Source: Owenia fusiformis (lineage: Eukaryota > Annelida > Polychaeta > Sabellida > Oweniidae). From it: a stretch of DNA of 64,000 nucleotides. How positions within the stretch are numbered: position 1 is the stretch's first letter; every line of letters begins with the position of its first letter. This document shows positions 36,101-45,212 of the stretch, one piece after another. The stretch covers positions 33,111,375-33,175,374 of the forward strand of contig CAIIXF020000005.1 in NCBI GenBank assembly GCA_903813345.2. Direction: 5' to 3'. The notes beneath the pieces were generated by a model. The model did not search any database. It was given only the letters and a program-made list of their open reading frames with translations, and was not told where the DNA came from. The position numbers were made by a program, and so were the translations under genes.

Positions 36101-39100
36101 ATGTGATCTGCTTCCTGAGGTGGATCATAAAACTATATCCTGTCTGCTTTATCTCAAACATTGCCTCGTGTGGGATAAAACACCTGAACTAGTCCCAATG
36201 TTTCAATATTTGATTTTTATAGGTACAAGGAAAATGAATCCTATTACAATCCGAATATATGACGTCAACAGAGGGAAAATACACTCTAAATTCCTTGACA
36301 TGTGTTGTACAACTACTGCTACGGCAGAATCAATATTCACAGGAATTAACTCAGTAATGACAAAATGGAACATCCCGTGGAGCCAATGTGCCGGACTATC
36401 ATTAGATAACGCCAATGTGAATATGGGCTCGAAGAATAGTGTCTCAAAAAGGATTAAAGACATGAATGCTGATGTTTATGTGCTAGGGTGTCCTTGTCAC
36501 ATCCTACATAACACAGCAAATGCTGGAGCAAAATCTTTTTATAGAGTAAGTTATATGCAATAGCATTTATGTGACAGTCTGTTATCATGGTAATAGTTTA
36601 ACGAAATGTTGGGAAACTAGACTTAGCAACTGCATGAAAGTACTTGACGAACAACTTAGTAAAATGTTTACAAATAATATGAATAATTGCATTGAGAAAA
36701 ATTCAGAAAAGATGCATAAAAATCATGGGCAAACTACCCATTGTGTTATACATGTACAGTAAATGACATGTTCCTGTATATACAGTATTTTACATGGTAT
36801 AAAAGTACATCCTGAATATAATATATGTTTCTATTTCACTTTTTAGGAGACAGAATTTGATGTGAGTGAGATCATTGTTGACCAATTCTACTGGTTTGAT
36901 AAAAGTTCTAACAGAAAAAATGAGCTAAAAGGTAAGAACTACATGTACACTTACATAGTACTGAACTTTTGTACATTGACTTGGTTACTAAATTCAAAAA
37001 GGTAATTGATATTGAGAGATTTGAATGAGCATACAAACCAAAAAATTGTTTCCATGAATTACTGTTATCAGGTTTTCAATTCATAAATTATGATGGACAG
37101 ATGGAAGATTTTATCTACTATCATCCGTGATACATGTGGTATACCAGTAGTTAAAATTATGTTCAATTAACACTTTACACAAATAACATTAAAAAAACAT
37201 CGCATAGCCTAATTCTTATTTCAGCCCCCACCACAAAAAATGTTTTTAAGTGAATTCTCTGTCTTGAAGCTAATATAATAAAGTATAGTTTATATGTGTG
37301 CAAAAGAATGAGTTTGTCATTTATTTGATAACAAAGTGAAAAACTTCTTTATAATATGGTGCAGCTGCTAAATTATACTATTTTGATTTATTTTAGAATA
37401 TTGTGTATTTGCTGATGTACAATACAGACCACTAATATCGTATTCCTCCAGTAGATGGCTAAGCCTTGACAAATGTATAACAAGAACTTTGTCACTTTTC
37501 CCTGCTCTCCAAAGCTACTTTTGCTCAGTAGGTAAGCAAAATATTTCGAACACAATCTTGTTTCATAATTTGATTAGTCTGCTCGCAAAATCATTGAACA
37601 CATGAACGAATATACAAATATTTAAACTGTATTCCAAAAAAATGTATAAAAAAGTATATCAACAGCACAGATTAACTGTTTAATATTTTTTTAATAGTTT
37701 TTTCCCCAAAATATGGTTTTTACTTCAGTTTTGTATTTTTAGTTTTTTCTTTTCTTTTTAACCCTTAAGCGTTTCCCCACTGACTATTGCTCTCAATGAT
37801 GTTTATCATACTAACTTTTGAATTGAAACTGAAGTTTTGTATAATTGAATTACACATGTTGTTAAACATGCAAAAAAGAATAGAGACCATTACTCTTTTA
37901 GGAGGAAAGTTAGAGGTCTTAAAGTTACCCGTATGACCGAACGCCAGCAGTTTTGACTTGAAGTAGAAAGTGACTTTCTTCATTAAAAATGGACCAATAT
38001 AGTTATACTAATAAACTCAAAATGTTGGTTATTGAATTCATTTTCCAATAGGCCTACTACTTAATACATTCTAGTATGATTGTTAGTTTTTGCAATCATA
38101 TGATGGAAGATCTGACCCCTCCCTAACCATTGGCGTAATTGCAAACAGCCCAAGCATGCAAGGGTTAAGGATTATTCCAAGCCAAGGCACCTAGAACAAA
38201 TCTCCAGGTCATCATTTAATTGAAATCCGACAAATTCCCAAAAATGTGATGGATAATGTAGCAGTGATAGCAAAACATTAAGATGGTAAATAGTCATGTG
38301 ATGTAAATGGATTAAAACATCAAAACTGCAAGACTGAACTAAAATTGTGTTTCGGGAATGAAATGTTTATGTCTTGCTACATGATCCCGCCAAAAATGTC
38401 TGAAAATATTATTCAGTTAATCTGTGCTGTTGATATATTTTAGGGACACTCTTCATATCATATGCTGCAGGGGCAGATCTGAGAATCAACAAGGGGGGGG
38501 GGCAAATTTCAAAGCTGAAAAAAAGTCCTGAAAAAATGTTGGGCCCCTAAAACAAAAAATTGCACTGGCGGATCTGGGGGGGGCTAGGGGCCCAGAAAAA
38601 AAATTGGGCCCAGAAGATTTATGGCCTTGAGGCCCCAATAAGTGGGCATTACTTGGCCTTTTAATGCCTTAAATTTTTGAAATTTTTTTTGTCAGCCTTG
38701 AAATTTGGCCCCCCTCCCCTTGTTGTTAGATCTGCCCCTGAAGTGAACTTAAAAAGAGGCATTAAAAGACCCATTAATGCCAATAAAGGCCCACTTATTG
38801 GGGCCTCAAGGCATTTTTTGGTCCAAAATGATTTGGGGCCCCTGGCATTCCCCCTCAGAAAATCCGCAAGTGTGCTGATAATTATTATTGAAATTGTGAT
38901 CATATTGAAGTGAGAAAACCCCAGGAATTATTTATGCAACATTGTTATGGAAGAAAAAACATCATTGTTTTTGTACTCTGTGAGGTCATCATACAGATAA
39001 TGTTTTATGAGAATGTTCTGTGTGTGATTTTATTTTTTATATATTAAAGGTGCAATAATTAGTGCAGAGGGGTCATTCAACGATCATGGACCAGTGTCAA

Positions 39101-42100
39101 AATATATTTAAGTTTGGATATTTCATCAAGTCTAACATCTATTTTTATTATCTACAAAGAAACCCCCTAGATAAACATTATTTTAGCTGATATTCCTCTT
39201 GAAACATGTTGGATCTTAAAAATATAAAAGTGGAAGTCCCCTTTTTGAAGCTTTGAACTGAATTTACACTTCTTAATGCTGAAATTGATAATTTATCCAT
39301 ACATTTTAAGAAAAAAGGTATGTCAAAGAAGATGTTCAACCAAATGTTGCCTTGATTGCTCAGAAAATATGAAAAAACGTTCCTATTTTCTCTACAGTCC
39401 TTATTGCCCCTTTAAGTGGAGTATATTTACTAATTTGCAACTGAACTTATACTTTATATATACTTTAAGTTTTTAGTTGTTCCTTTTCTTATAGCTGGTG
39501 ATACATCACCGAGATTCCTAAGACTGAAGGCAGCCTATAGCAGTCCATTGCTGGAATCATATTTAGCATTTCTGCAGAATGCTATTCCTGTATTCATTCG
39601 TCCGAACAAACTGCTCCAGAGGGAAGCTCCATGCATACACCTTCTGCATGACCAGGTACTCTCGCTAATCAAGGAAATTAAATGTTAATTATACATTGAC
39701 TGTAATAAGCATACTGCATACAATACAGTACAATACCATACCATATCATACAATACAATACAATAATAGGCAATTTTAGATTCTACACTCAATTTGATAG
39801 AAGTACTGTATTACACTTTATAGTGCAACTAAGTGGTGATATACTGTCTTGTACAGTAAAACCTGTCTAATCCGAACGTCATTGGGACCGAATAAAAGCG
39901 TTCAGATTAGGAGGTGTTCACATTTCGAGGTTTTTGCATTCGCAATAATCCGGATTCTGAATGAATGTGAACACATACTCGGTAAATATTTATAGTTCTT
40001 TTGACCACATAGCTTTATGGCATTCCAGAAATTTGAAGATTTGATTCTAATGAATCTAATCATGCTGGAAAGCCCCATTATGAATGAGTACAGTATATTC
40101 AAGATTATTTCCCAAAGTTTTGATATCATGACAAAATTTGAGCAATTCTGTATAAAACATCAGAAATTTTATGAAAAGTGTTCAGATTAGACAGGTGAAT
40201 TTTCAAATATGACTGTTCACTGTTCAAATTGGGAGGTGTTCACATTTCAAGTTTCTTTTAAGATGTGAGACATGGGAGTCAATGGGAGGAAAAAATGGGA
40301 CCGAAAAAAGTGTTCAGATTGGGAGGTGTTTGGATTAGCCAGGTGTTCAGATATACAGGTTCTACTGTAGTTGTTTGTCTTGTCTGTCATCTTGTATTCA
40401 AAATTTAGTTTATACATGTATTTACTAATAACTTTTTGCTACGGAAATTAAATTTACAACGTATTGCACATTGTAGATAAGGGACTTCCTCAGAGAGTTG
40501 CTGAGCCGTTTTGTACAGCCTGCTCTTCTAGCTGGAACTTATGATGTTACAGATATAGACTATAAAGACCACGAGAACCAAATTGCAGGTAAACATGAAA
40601 ATATGATTCTCCCTCAAAAATGTCAAGCTGGTCACCCACTGCATTTTACTCTCCATGCCTCAATAGTGAACTTTTGTTTTATTGATGTTTATAAGAACCT
40701 TTTTTGAGGCAGTATTTATATATGAAATAAGGAAAAGTGATGATCCACTATTTTATGTTGTATTATGAAATCATATCTAAAGAATATGATCCTGAGAACC
40801 ATACTGCAGGGAAACATGAGTAATATAGTATTCCCATTCCATTTTATGACTTTTCAGATGAAAACCTATATGCAGGATCAACCATGAATGGGTCGGTGAG
40901 GCAAGCATTAACTTCCCTTTTGGACGACGGGTTGATTGCTCCTAGGTCCATCAATCAATTTTACATGGGAGTTCGGTCATTTTATGTAGAAGGTAAGTTC
41001 AAGTGTATACTTGCTGTGACATACACAACACAGTGAACACATCCTATTACATTAAATAGTGCAATTACTCTGCTTTGCCAAGGGTGTCAATTCTGTATTT
41101 GCTTCTTTTAAACCTGCATAACTTGAATAATCATTTACTTTGGCCCAGGTATTTCATTTCAGATGTATAATGGGTGACATATTGCAATAGCTTGTAATTT
41201 CTGAGGACGAATTTCACCTTTTGTTGGTTGGTGTCAGGTTAGAACATTTTGTCATATCAATTACTTGATTTCTTATGTTGTAGCAACTGGATATGCCTTA
41301 TCACATCTACCATTCAATGACCCCATTCTGGCAGCAGCTAAATGGGTCAACTGGGAAAAAAGACACGAAAGCACTATGGATCAAGTAATGACATTTGTTC
41401 ATAGGTATGTTTTTATGTAATATCAAAACCATATAACTACTGACAATATTCTGTAAAATAACCAACACCAGACATACCAGATGTCATGAGTTAGTTAGGC
41501 CACTGGGAGAATCTTATTATCTATAAGGTCCTTTCAGTGACGCCTGAAACACACACATGCAACAGATTACATGCACAGATATTGTCTTCAAAGAATTAAA
41601 TGCACTGTACTGTATCTCAGATAAACATTTTATAATATAAAGCCTTTTTTGTATATTAACAGGTTTAACCAGTGTTTGCCGAACATGGACTATAACCAGC
41701 TACAACGAGAGCATGCAATCTATTCCACTCTACCAGATAATGCAATCCCAGCTGATGTTCTTGTAGATGCAAGTGAACGCACAGAAGACGATGGAGACAT
41801 GGATGCTCACGTAAGGTGTGATATAATATGGAATCATCTTAGAACAAAGAAATCTCCAAATGGAGAACTGCTTTTTGAAGCCCTTGCCTTAGTCGCATTA
41901 CTTGTGCTCACATTACCACACTCCAATGCCTCTGAAGAGAGAATTTTCAACCTGATAAAACAAAATAAAAATGATCAGCGCAACCAATTGGATTTGGATG
42001 GAACTCTTTCTGGAATAATTACATTAAAAACACATATTAACGAGCCTTGTTACAAATTCCAACCAACCGTTCAAATGATTCAGGATTCCAAAAAGGCGAC

Positions 42101-42125
42101 AAGAGAGTACAACATGGCTCATTAA
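24104..42125 (+). CDS. OTU-domain / zinc-finger / hAT transposase fusion gene (15 exons)
   Basis: I joined 15 exons with GT/AG borders and consistent phases. With the two extra C bases in exon 4 ignored, they encode about 1207 residues. Order: OTU cysteine protease domain (GNGNCLYNAIS with Cys84; SNHFVPVL with His249), C2H2 finger (Cys283, Cys286, His296, His302), acidic/proline octapeptide repeats (about 331-519), BED-like finger (Cys554, Cys557, His574, His580) and hAT transposase. The hAT part has TDGS (Asp691), LDNANVNMG (Asp758), CPCHILH (786-792) and the dimerisation motif SNASEERIF (1141-1149). No TIRs or target duplication were found around the gene. The introns carry many unrelated old insertions, which suggests a long-resident, perhaps domesticated transposase. 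OTU activity and nuclear role are inferred. As read, exon 4 is out of frame, so the product may end near residue 527. Confidence 0.8.
24553..24872. mobile_element. CAGGGGCGGAT element, copy B (intron 1)
   Basis: Inverted relative to copy A: it begins ACTGGCGGATATG and ends GATCCGCCCCTG. Flanks CACAGC and CACAGG differ at one base, matching a 6-bp target duplication. The low-complexity interior matches copy A. Confidence 0.8.
24878..24997. repeat. Perfect 45-bp-arm hairpin (intron 1)
   Basis: GAACTTGTATCACTATGATA and the next 25 bases are exactly complementary to 24953-24997, with a 30-base loop. Four of the next five flanking bases also pair. It abuts copy B of the CAGGGGCGGAT family. The arms show no decay, unlike nearly all other inverted repeats here. 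Confidence 0.95.
25273..25521 (+). CDS. OTU-hAT gene exon 2 (OTU catalytic Cys)
   Basis: Borders TTTGCAG and GTAGGC, entered and left in phase 1. Residues 12-95. It contains GNGNCLYNAIS, the OTU nucleophile motif, with Asn in place of the usual Asp two residues before NC. The N-terminal part looks helical and has no signal peptide. Confidence 0.85.
26214..26290. mobile_element. Lone mariner-like end (intron 2)
   Basis: TAGGGTGTCTCATAAAATAT followed by AAAGTATATCAACAGCAC resembles the ends of the relic at 37640-38449. No matching right end was found, so it is a fragment. Confidence 0.4.
26385..27600. repeat. Dispersed repeat R3, copy 1, interrupted (intron 2)
   Basis: 26385-26525 and 27235-27600 match 48065-48570 in order (for example AAACTTGGGCCAAAT and TTTGATAAATCATGAAATTAA). 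The match is split here by a foldback element. No coding potential is evident. Confidence 0.7.
26526..27234. mobile_element. 709-bp foldback element (intron 2)
   Basis: Two arms of roughly 280-300 bases are imperfect inverted copies, each carrying ATTACCTCCAGGAAAATCA or its complement, around a loop at about 26806-26950. Terminal GAGGAGGG pairs with CCCTCCTC. The matching uninterrupted repeat at 48065-48570 shows that it is an insertion. The short ORFs on each arm are mirror images and are probably not genes. I could not define a target duplication. Confidence 0.7.
27764..27940. repeat. Tigger/pogo-like repeat fragment (intron 2)
   Basis: ACTGTAAAACCTGTCAAGTG starts a sequence with repeated CCTCT and GGGA words, like the element at 39854-40367. 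A decayed fragment. Confidence 0.45.
28108..28808 (+). CDS. OTU-hAT gene exon 3 (OTU end and C2H2 finger)
   Basis: Borders CTTTCAG and GTAAAT; phase 1 in, phase 0 out. Residues 95-328. The OTU fold ends with NHFVPVL (catalytic His249); before it are KRPIVTIFP and RPLYNGTIYP, a pair of motifs I associate with OTU domains of transposon-linked proteins. Then CGTCNAKYDSWKRHIKSKRH forms a C2H2 finger, followed by a basic tail (SPLRKKAKK). Confidence 0.9.
28982..29385. mobile_element. Foldback MITE (intron 3)
   Basis: Arms of about 60 bases: CAACATACTTTTTCAAAAAT on the left pairs with CTTTGAAAAAGTGTGTTG on the right, continuing on both sides. No reading frame. TTAA occurs near both ends but the fit is loose. 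Confidence 0.6.
30402..31006 (+). CDS. OTU-hAT gene exon 4 (octapeptide repeats, frame broken)
   Basis: Borders TTTAAAG and GTAAGT. The exon is 605 bases; without two extra C bases in the run at 30904-30912 it would be 603 and phase 0, which fits both neighbours. It codes for about 23 copies of KDEADGPP with variants (KDDEDGPP, KDKSDGPP), then a basic end KKRGKMKARK in the intended frame. With the extra bases the frame ends at TGA 30993-30995. The linker is highly charged and probably disordered. Confidence 0.75.
30408..30976. repeat. 24-bp minisatellite within exon 4
   Basis: Unit AAAGATGAGGCAGATGGCCC plus CCCA, 23 copies and a partial one. Because 24 is a multiple of three, the coding frame survives copy-number change. 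Other frames on both strands are open too, which explains several long but spurious ORFs. Poly-C runs of 6, 7 or 9 bases separate units. Confidence 0.95.
31753..31864 (+). CDS. OTU-hAT gene exon 5 (BED-like finger, first half)
   Basis: Borders TTTTTAG and GTAAAT; phase 0 in, phase 1 out. Residues 530-567. It has WPFIRRGNSKHSAFCTVCNK, the Cys pair of a BED-like finger as found at the start of some hAT-type proteins. Confidence 0.88.
32109..32245 (+). CDS. OTU-hAT gene exon 6 (BED-like finger, second half)
   Basis: Borders TTATAG and GTATAC. Residues 567-612. GDIKRHIKAVTH supplies the His pair (His574, His580), completing the finger across the intron. Confidence 0.88.
32571..32823 (+). CDS. 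OTU-hAT gene exon 7 (start of transposase)
   Basis: Borders TTTCAG and GTAAGA; phase 0 in, phase 1 out. Residues 613-697. Contains HSIPLAFADHL, CGKTKTAALI and LSTDGSNDTG; the Asp in TDGS corresponds to the first hAT catalytic acid. Confidence 0.9.
33300..33860 (-). pseudogene. L1/Tx1-like LINE C-terminal fragment, 3' part (intron 7)
   Basis: On the - strand, after stops and shifts, I read blocks such as ISYDEIVSSVGRNADTWMQY, FKNEVLTGKTWFNARN and AEQHT-LYYTGRFYIQFIH. These resemble the region after the RT domain of Tx1/L1-type LINEs (sites like SWxxxGI, WKxLH). The piece continues at 35994-36165; a 2.1-kb element separates them. Confidence 0.55.
33861..33869. repeat. 9-bp target duplication, left
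   Basis: ATTTATTCC, repeated exactly at 35985-35993. Confidence 0.85.
35070..35205. mobile_element. Small nested TIR unit
   Basis: AGGCCCGTAGCCAG at the left and CTGGCTACGGGC at the right are inverted. The interior begins with the local palindrome GGAGCGGAGCTCC. It resembles a short MITE within the 2.1-kb element. Confidence 0.55.
35418..35437. repeat. Poly-C tract
   Basis: A run of about 20 C. Such runs are prone to length error in sequencing. Confidence 0.8.
35994..36165 (-). pseudogene. L1/Tx1-like LINE C-terminal fragment, 5' part (intron 7)
   Basis: The - strand reads SLFKDSSILWHNENIKASG and then LYFQSWIKCGI, which matches the SWxxxGI region of Tx1/L1-type ORF2 C-termini. It abuts the 9-bp target duplication and continues at 33860 downward. 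It ends about 57 bases before exon 8. Confidence 0.55.
36223..36545 (+). CDS. OTU-hAT gene exon 8 (transposase core)
   Basis: Borders TTATAG and GTAAGT; phase 1 in, phase 0 out. Residues 697-804. Contains MNPITIRIYDVNRGKI, TTTATAESIF, LSLDNANVNMG (Asp758, second catalytic position) and VLGCPCHILHN, the CxCH-type motif of this hAT subgroup. It follows a 3.4-kb intron filled by two nested elements. Confidence 0.92.
36847..36931 (+). CDS. OTU-hAT gene exon 9
   Basis: Borders TTTTAG and GTAAGA; phase 0 in, phase 1 out. Residues 805-833, with VDQFYWFDKSSNRKNELK. Confidence 0.88.
37397..37531 (+). CDS. OTU-hAT gene exon 10
   Basis: Borders TTTTAG and GTAAGC, phase 1 on both sides. Residues 833-878. 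SSRWLSLDKC is the conserved TRWLS-like motif of the family. Confidence 0.9.
37640..38449 (+). mobile_element. Mariner relic (intron 10)
   Basis: GTATATCAACAGCACAGATT near the left end is inverted at the right end (AATCTGTGCTGTTGATATAT). The outermost ends are eroded. Around 38205-38330 the + strand reads EIRQIPKNVMDNV, like the EIxxIPxEMxxRV segment before the C-terminus of mariner transposases, followed by stops. A decayed element. Confidence 0.55.
38468..38871. mobile_element. CAGGGGCGGAT element, copy C (outer)
   Basis: Left end CAGGGGCAGATCTG and right end ATCCGCAAGT. Flanks ATGCTG (38462-38467) and GTGCTG (38872-38877) match at five of six bases. It is interrupted by copy D at 38564-38740. 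Confidence 0.65.
38564..38740. mobile_element. CAGGGGCGGAT element, copy D (nested in C)
   Basis: Begins ACTGGCGGATCTGG and ends AGATCTGCCCCTG, opposite in orientation to copy C around it. No clear duplication of the junction was found. Confidence 0.65.
39495..39655 (+). CDS. OTU-hAT gene exon 11
   Basis: Borders CTTATAG and GTACTC; phase 1 in, phase 0 out. Residues 878-931. Contains RFLRLKAAYSSPLLESYLAF and REAPCIHLLHDQ. Confidence 0.9.
39711..39772. repeat. ATACA-rich simple repeat (intron 11)
   Basis: Imperfect runs of CATACAATACAG-like words. Confidence 0.7.
39854..40367. mobile_element. Tigger/pogo-like MITE (intron 11)
   Basis: CAGTAAAACCTGTCTAATCC at the left and TACAGGTTCTACTG at the right are inverted, with TA flanks (39852-39853, 40368-40369). 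The interior repeats GTGTTCAGATTGGGAGGTG and GTGTTCACATTTCGAGGT. No transposase. Confidence 0.8.
40477..40588 (+). CDS. OTU-hAT gene exon 12
   Basis: Borders TTGTAG and GTAAAC; phase 0 in, phase 1 out. Residues 932-969, with DFLRELLSRFVQPALLAG. Confidence 0.9.
40775..40845 (+). pseudogene. Duplicated end of exon 12 (intron 12)
   Basis: GAGAACCATACTGCAGGGAA resembles the end of exon 12 plus the first intron bases (GAGAACCAAATTGCAGGTAA), and similarity continues about 25 bases. The donor GT has become GG. Probably a small local duplication that lost its splice site. Confidence 0.45.
40858..40992 (+). CDS. OTU-hAT gene exon 13
   Basis: Borders TTTCAG and GTAAGT, phase 1 on both sides. Residues 969-1014, with YAGSTMNGSVRQALTSLLDD. 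Confidence 0.9.
41284..41404 (+). CDS. OTU-hAT gene exon 14
   Basis: Borders TTGTAG and GTATGT; phase 1 in, phase 2 out. Residues 1014-1054, with SHLPFNDPILAAAKWVNWEK. Confidence 0.9.
41663..42125 (+). CDS. OTU-hAT gene exon 15 (dimerisation domain, stop)
   Basis: Border TTAACAG; phase 2 in. Residues 1054-1207 and TAA at 42123. LALVALLVLTLPHSNASEER and IFNLIKQNKND form the hAT C-terminal dimerisation motif; the ER pair lies where hAT enzymes place their third acidic residue. The reading frame is open throughout. Confidence 0.93.
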
Positions 42126-42580
42126 ACATTATCACCTAGATGTGAGTTCGGACAAATCGGTGGTGACGTTTTGCATATTATAACTTTGCTGGATCGATTT
42201 GTCTATAAAACTCTATATCATATTTGATTCAATTTTCATGATTTTTATAACATGGGGCCTATAGGTTAAGCTGTTACATGTGCTCTACGATCATCTATCT
42301 CTAAAGGAGCCCATGGTTGTTCTAAAAATATAAAAAGGACCAAGTTATACCAGTTATTGTTTTGTTTTGTCATTTCTATCACCTTGCATAAAGGCCTTAT
42401 TTAAACACATTTGGGACGAAAAATGTCTGAATCAAGTCACTCAATCACATATTTTTCTTAGAACATTGTAACATTGAAAAGGCAGAAAATTCTACTTCGT
42501 TGTATTTTCAATGCCATCACAACAGATAAAATGTGTAAAGTGCATCAATATGTATAATAAATGCTCATTTAGTTCAACAT
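42126..42580 (+). terminator. 3' UTR and poly(A) signal of the OTU-hAT gene
   Basis: AATAAA at 42556-42561 is followed by a T-rich stretch (GATTGTTTTTTTCTTTATG). It is the first convincing signal after the stop. Confidence 0.6.
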
Positions 42581-42599
42581 AAGTGATTGTTTTTTTCTT

Positions 42600-43170
42600 T
42601 ATGTAAAAAACACAGTGCTTCATTTAAAAGAGAAATCTCGTTGACTTATTGACAACAGTACAGAACACGATGTGATCGTGGTCGCCATGTAATGTCAAAA
42701 CAAACAAAAGATTCAGAAGTCAAAATACGCACTCTGAAATTTCATCAGGAAACTGTTGCATCAATCAATGTGATATTTGGAAGTCAAATAAAAAAGAAAA
42801 CGTGTATCGAAAATGTAATTAATATAAGGTTTAACTTAAATTATGTTGTATTCAAAATGACGTAAACCCCAAAAACTTAATGCCAATAATGAAAAATCCC
42901 TGGTGAGTCTATGGTATTATAACTTCTTTATTTATCAGATACATTAAATATTTTTACATGGATAATAAATATAAAAAAGCACGTCTCAACAAAAGTACTG
43001 TATATAGATTTTGAATTTCATTCAAAGGCCGAAAAGGCGAAAACCCTTTACTTATCCAGCATCACGTTTTGAGCTTTCAAGTGTGACGGTTTTTCGCGTT
43101 CTTCAATGCAGTCCAACATTGTGTATATCGATCCCATACTATTAAAAATTCATAAGAGCACCTTAATGGG
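42600..43170. other. No gene recognised
   Basis: AT-rich sequence after the OTU-hAT gene. No repeat or frame that I can support. Confidence 0.5.
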
Positions 43171-43177
43171 AATACTA

Positions 43178-43490
43178 CAGGGCGTTTCAAAAAAACGCAA
43201 CAAGTACTTATCTCGGAAAATCACAAAACTAGTGATGACTACATCAATTTCATTCAATGTACCATAATGCCACGTGTTTCCTCTTTGCTATGATGTGTCA
43301 TTCATTCACATGTGGTCATGGCTAGGTGAGAAATCCTTCAATTTCCACGGTGTTCACAATTCTTCCACCAAAATTGCCCATGGGCTTATTTTCTCAGCGC
43401 ATCTTTATGTGCAAAGAAGTGGTCTTACCAAGTCTTCAATGTCAATTATCCTTTCATATTCTCAGAAACAAATAGGCTAATACTTATAGC
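43178..43490. mobile_element. Lone mariner-like end
   Basis: TACAGGGCGTTTCAAAAAAA at 43176 looks like a mariner TIR with TA, but I found no right end. The 68-codon frame inside has no motif I recognise. Confidence 0.35.
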
Positions 43491-43632
43491 TACAGAAAGA
43501 TAATTCAAAGACGAACACTTTTATGTAATATAAGGCATGTGTATGTTTATAATAAACAATACAAGGGAATGTTAGAGGATACGTGAAAATAGCGGGATCA
43601 TCACATACTGAATAGTGAATATGCTTCATAGT

Positions 43633-44725
43633 GTGTCACGCATTTTCTAATACATCACGCTAAACATGCATTTTATCAGGTGATGACACGCAGAGATAGG
43701 AATATCTTAACAAAAAAAAAGTAGTACGTTCTGAGTATTTGTCACGCATTTGAGTAATATGACACGCATTTGCTAAATAAGTAAGGTTAAATACGCATTT
43801 AATCAGATGATACCACGCAGATATAGAAATAAAAAAAGTAGTAAGTTCTGGGTATTTGACACGCATTTGATTAATATGTGACGCATTTGCTTAATTAATA
43901 AGTCACTCTAAATTTCAGATGCCATGTAGATATAGAAATCTAAGTAAACAAAAGTAGTATGTTCCGGGTAATTGTCACGCATTTGGTTAATAAGTCAGGC
44001 ATTTGCTGAATATGTCACGTTTAATACGCATTTTACCAGTTTATTCCAAAAATGGTACGTTCTGGATAATTGTCACGCATTTGCTGAATACTAGTATGTC
44101 ACGCTTAATACGCATTTTACCAGATTATTCAAAAAATGGTACGTTCAAGATAATTGTCACGCATTTGGTTAATATATCACGCATTTAATGAATATGTCAC
44201 GCTTAATACGCATTTTAGCAGTGTATTCCAATAATGGTACGCTCTGGATAATTGTCACACATTTGGTTAATATGTCACGCATTTATTGAATATGTCACGC
44301 TTAATACACATTTTAACAGTTTATTCCAAAAATGGTACGCTCTGCATAATTGTCACGCATGTAATTAGCGTGTCACGCATTTTTTAACAATGTCACGCAA
44401 TTAATTAGCATATCACGCATTGTTTAAAAATGTCACGCATTTGGTTAATATGTCACGCATAATTATTTTAAAAATCGCTGCCTCCCCCCCCCCCCCCCCC
44501 GTTGATAGATCGCGAGCGTAGCGATTGCGAAAAATTGAGGTGTCCAAACTTTGATTAATATGTCACGCATAATTGTAGTTAAAATAAACATATTCTGGAT
44601 AATTGTCACGCATGTAATCAGCGTGTCACGCATTTTTTAACAATGTCACGCAATTAATTAGCGTGTCACGCATTGTTTAACAACGTCACGCATTTGATTA
44701 ATATGTCACGCATAATTATTTTAAA
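43633..44725. repeat. TCACGCAT word array
   Basis: About 20 exact CACGCAT words and many near variants, in loosely periodic units of roughly 95-110 bases around AATGGTACGTTCTGGATAAT and TTAATACGCATTTTA. A segment near 44520 (GCGAAAAATTGAGGTGTCC) matches the 94-bp units at 21250-21540, so the two arrays are related. No coding sense. Confidence 0.8.
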
Positions 44726-44759
44726 AATCGCTGCCTTTGAGTTACCATACTGCTTGTTA

Positions 44760-45050
44760 CTCAAATGTGGTTAGTTGTTATTTGTTTTTCATAACCCTAA
44801 CATAACAAAAATTCTTATAAATGTTGCCTATGTCGTTCATATCATTGCAAAGGCTATAGGCAACTCACCTAAAACTCCATTGACATAAACGTAATCATGG
44901 ACTTGAAAATAGATTTATACGTGTTATATAAGGAGATAAAAGTGAAAGTAGAGTGGGGCACGCATTGTTCTAAATAAACAACATTTACTTGAACATCAAC
45001 ATAATAATTTATTCACATGGGGAATGTACCATTTTAAGCGTGGCAGTTAC
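44760..45050. other. No gene recognised
   Basis: Ordinary AT-rich spacer. Confidence 0.5.
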
Positions 45051-45054
45051 ACAC

Positions 45055-45183
45055 GGGTCTGGTTCAACACGGTGATGATGTACTTTTAGTAAACTTGTAT
45101 ATTAAAAATATCTAGAAACTTTTCTGAGACAATGAAAACATCAGTTTGCTAAAAGTACATCAGCCCCGCTTTGTACCGGACCC
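45055..45183. mobile_element. Small foldback unit
   Basis: GGGTCTGGTTCAACACGG at the left and CCGCTTTGTACCGGACCCC at the right pair imperfectly, and both arms carry GATGTACTTTTAG or its complement. About 130 bases, no coding content. Confidence 0.6.
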
Positions 45184-45212
45184 CCTGCATGTACGCGGTA
45201 CGTACCCCATGA

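Noticed and set aside
43633-44725. Spaced direct repeats as a CRISPR-like array
   Set aside because: Spacing and repeat sequence are irregular, the DNA is eukaryotic, and there are no cas genes.
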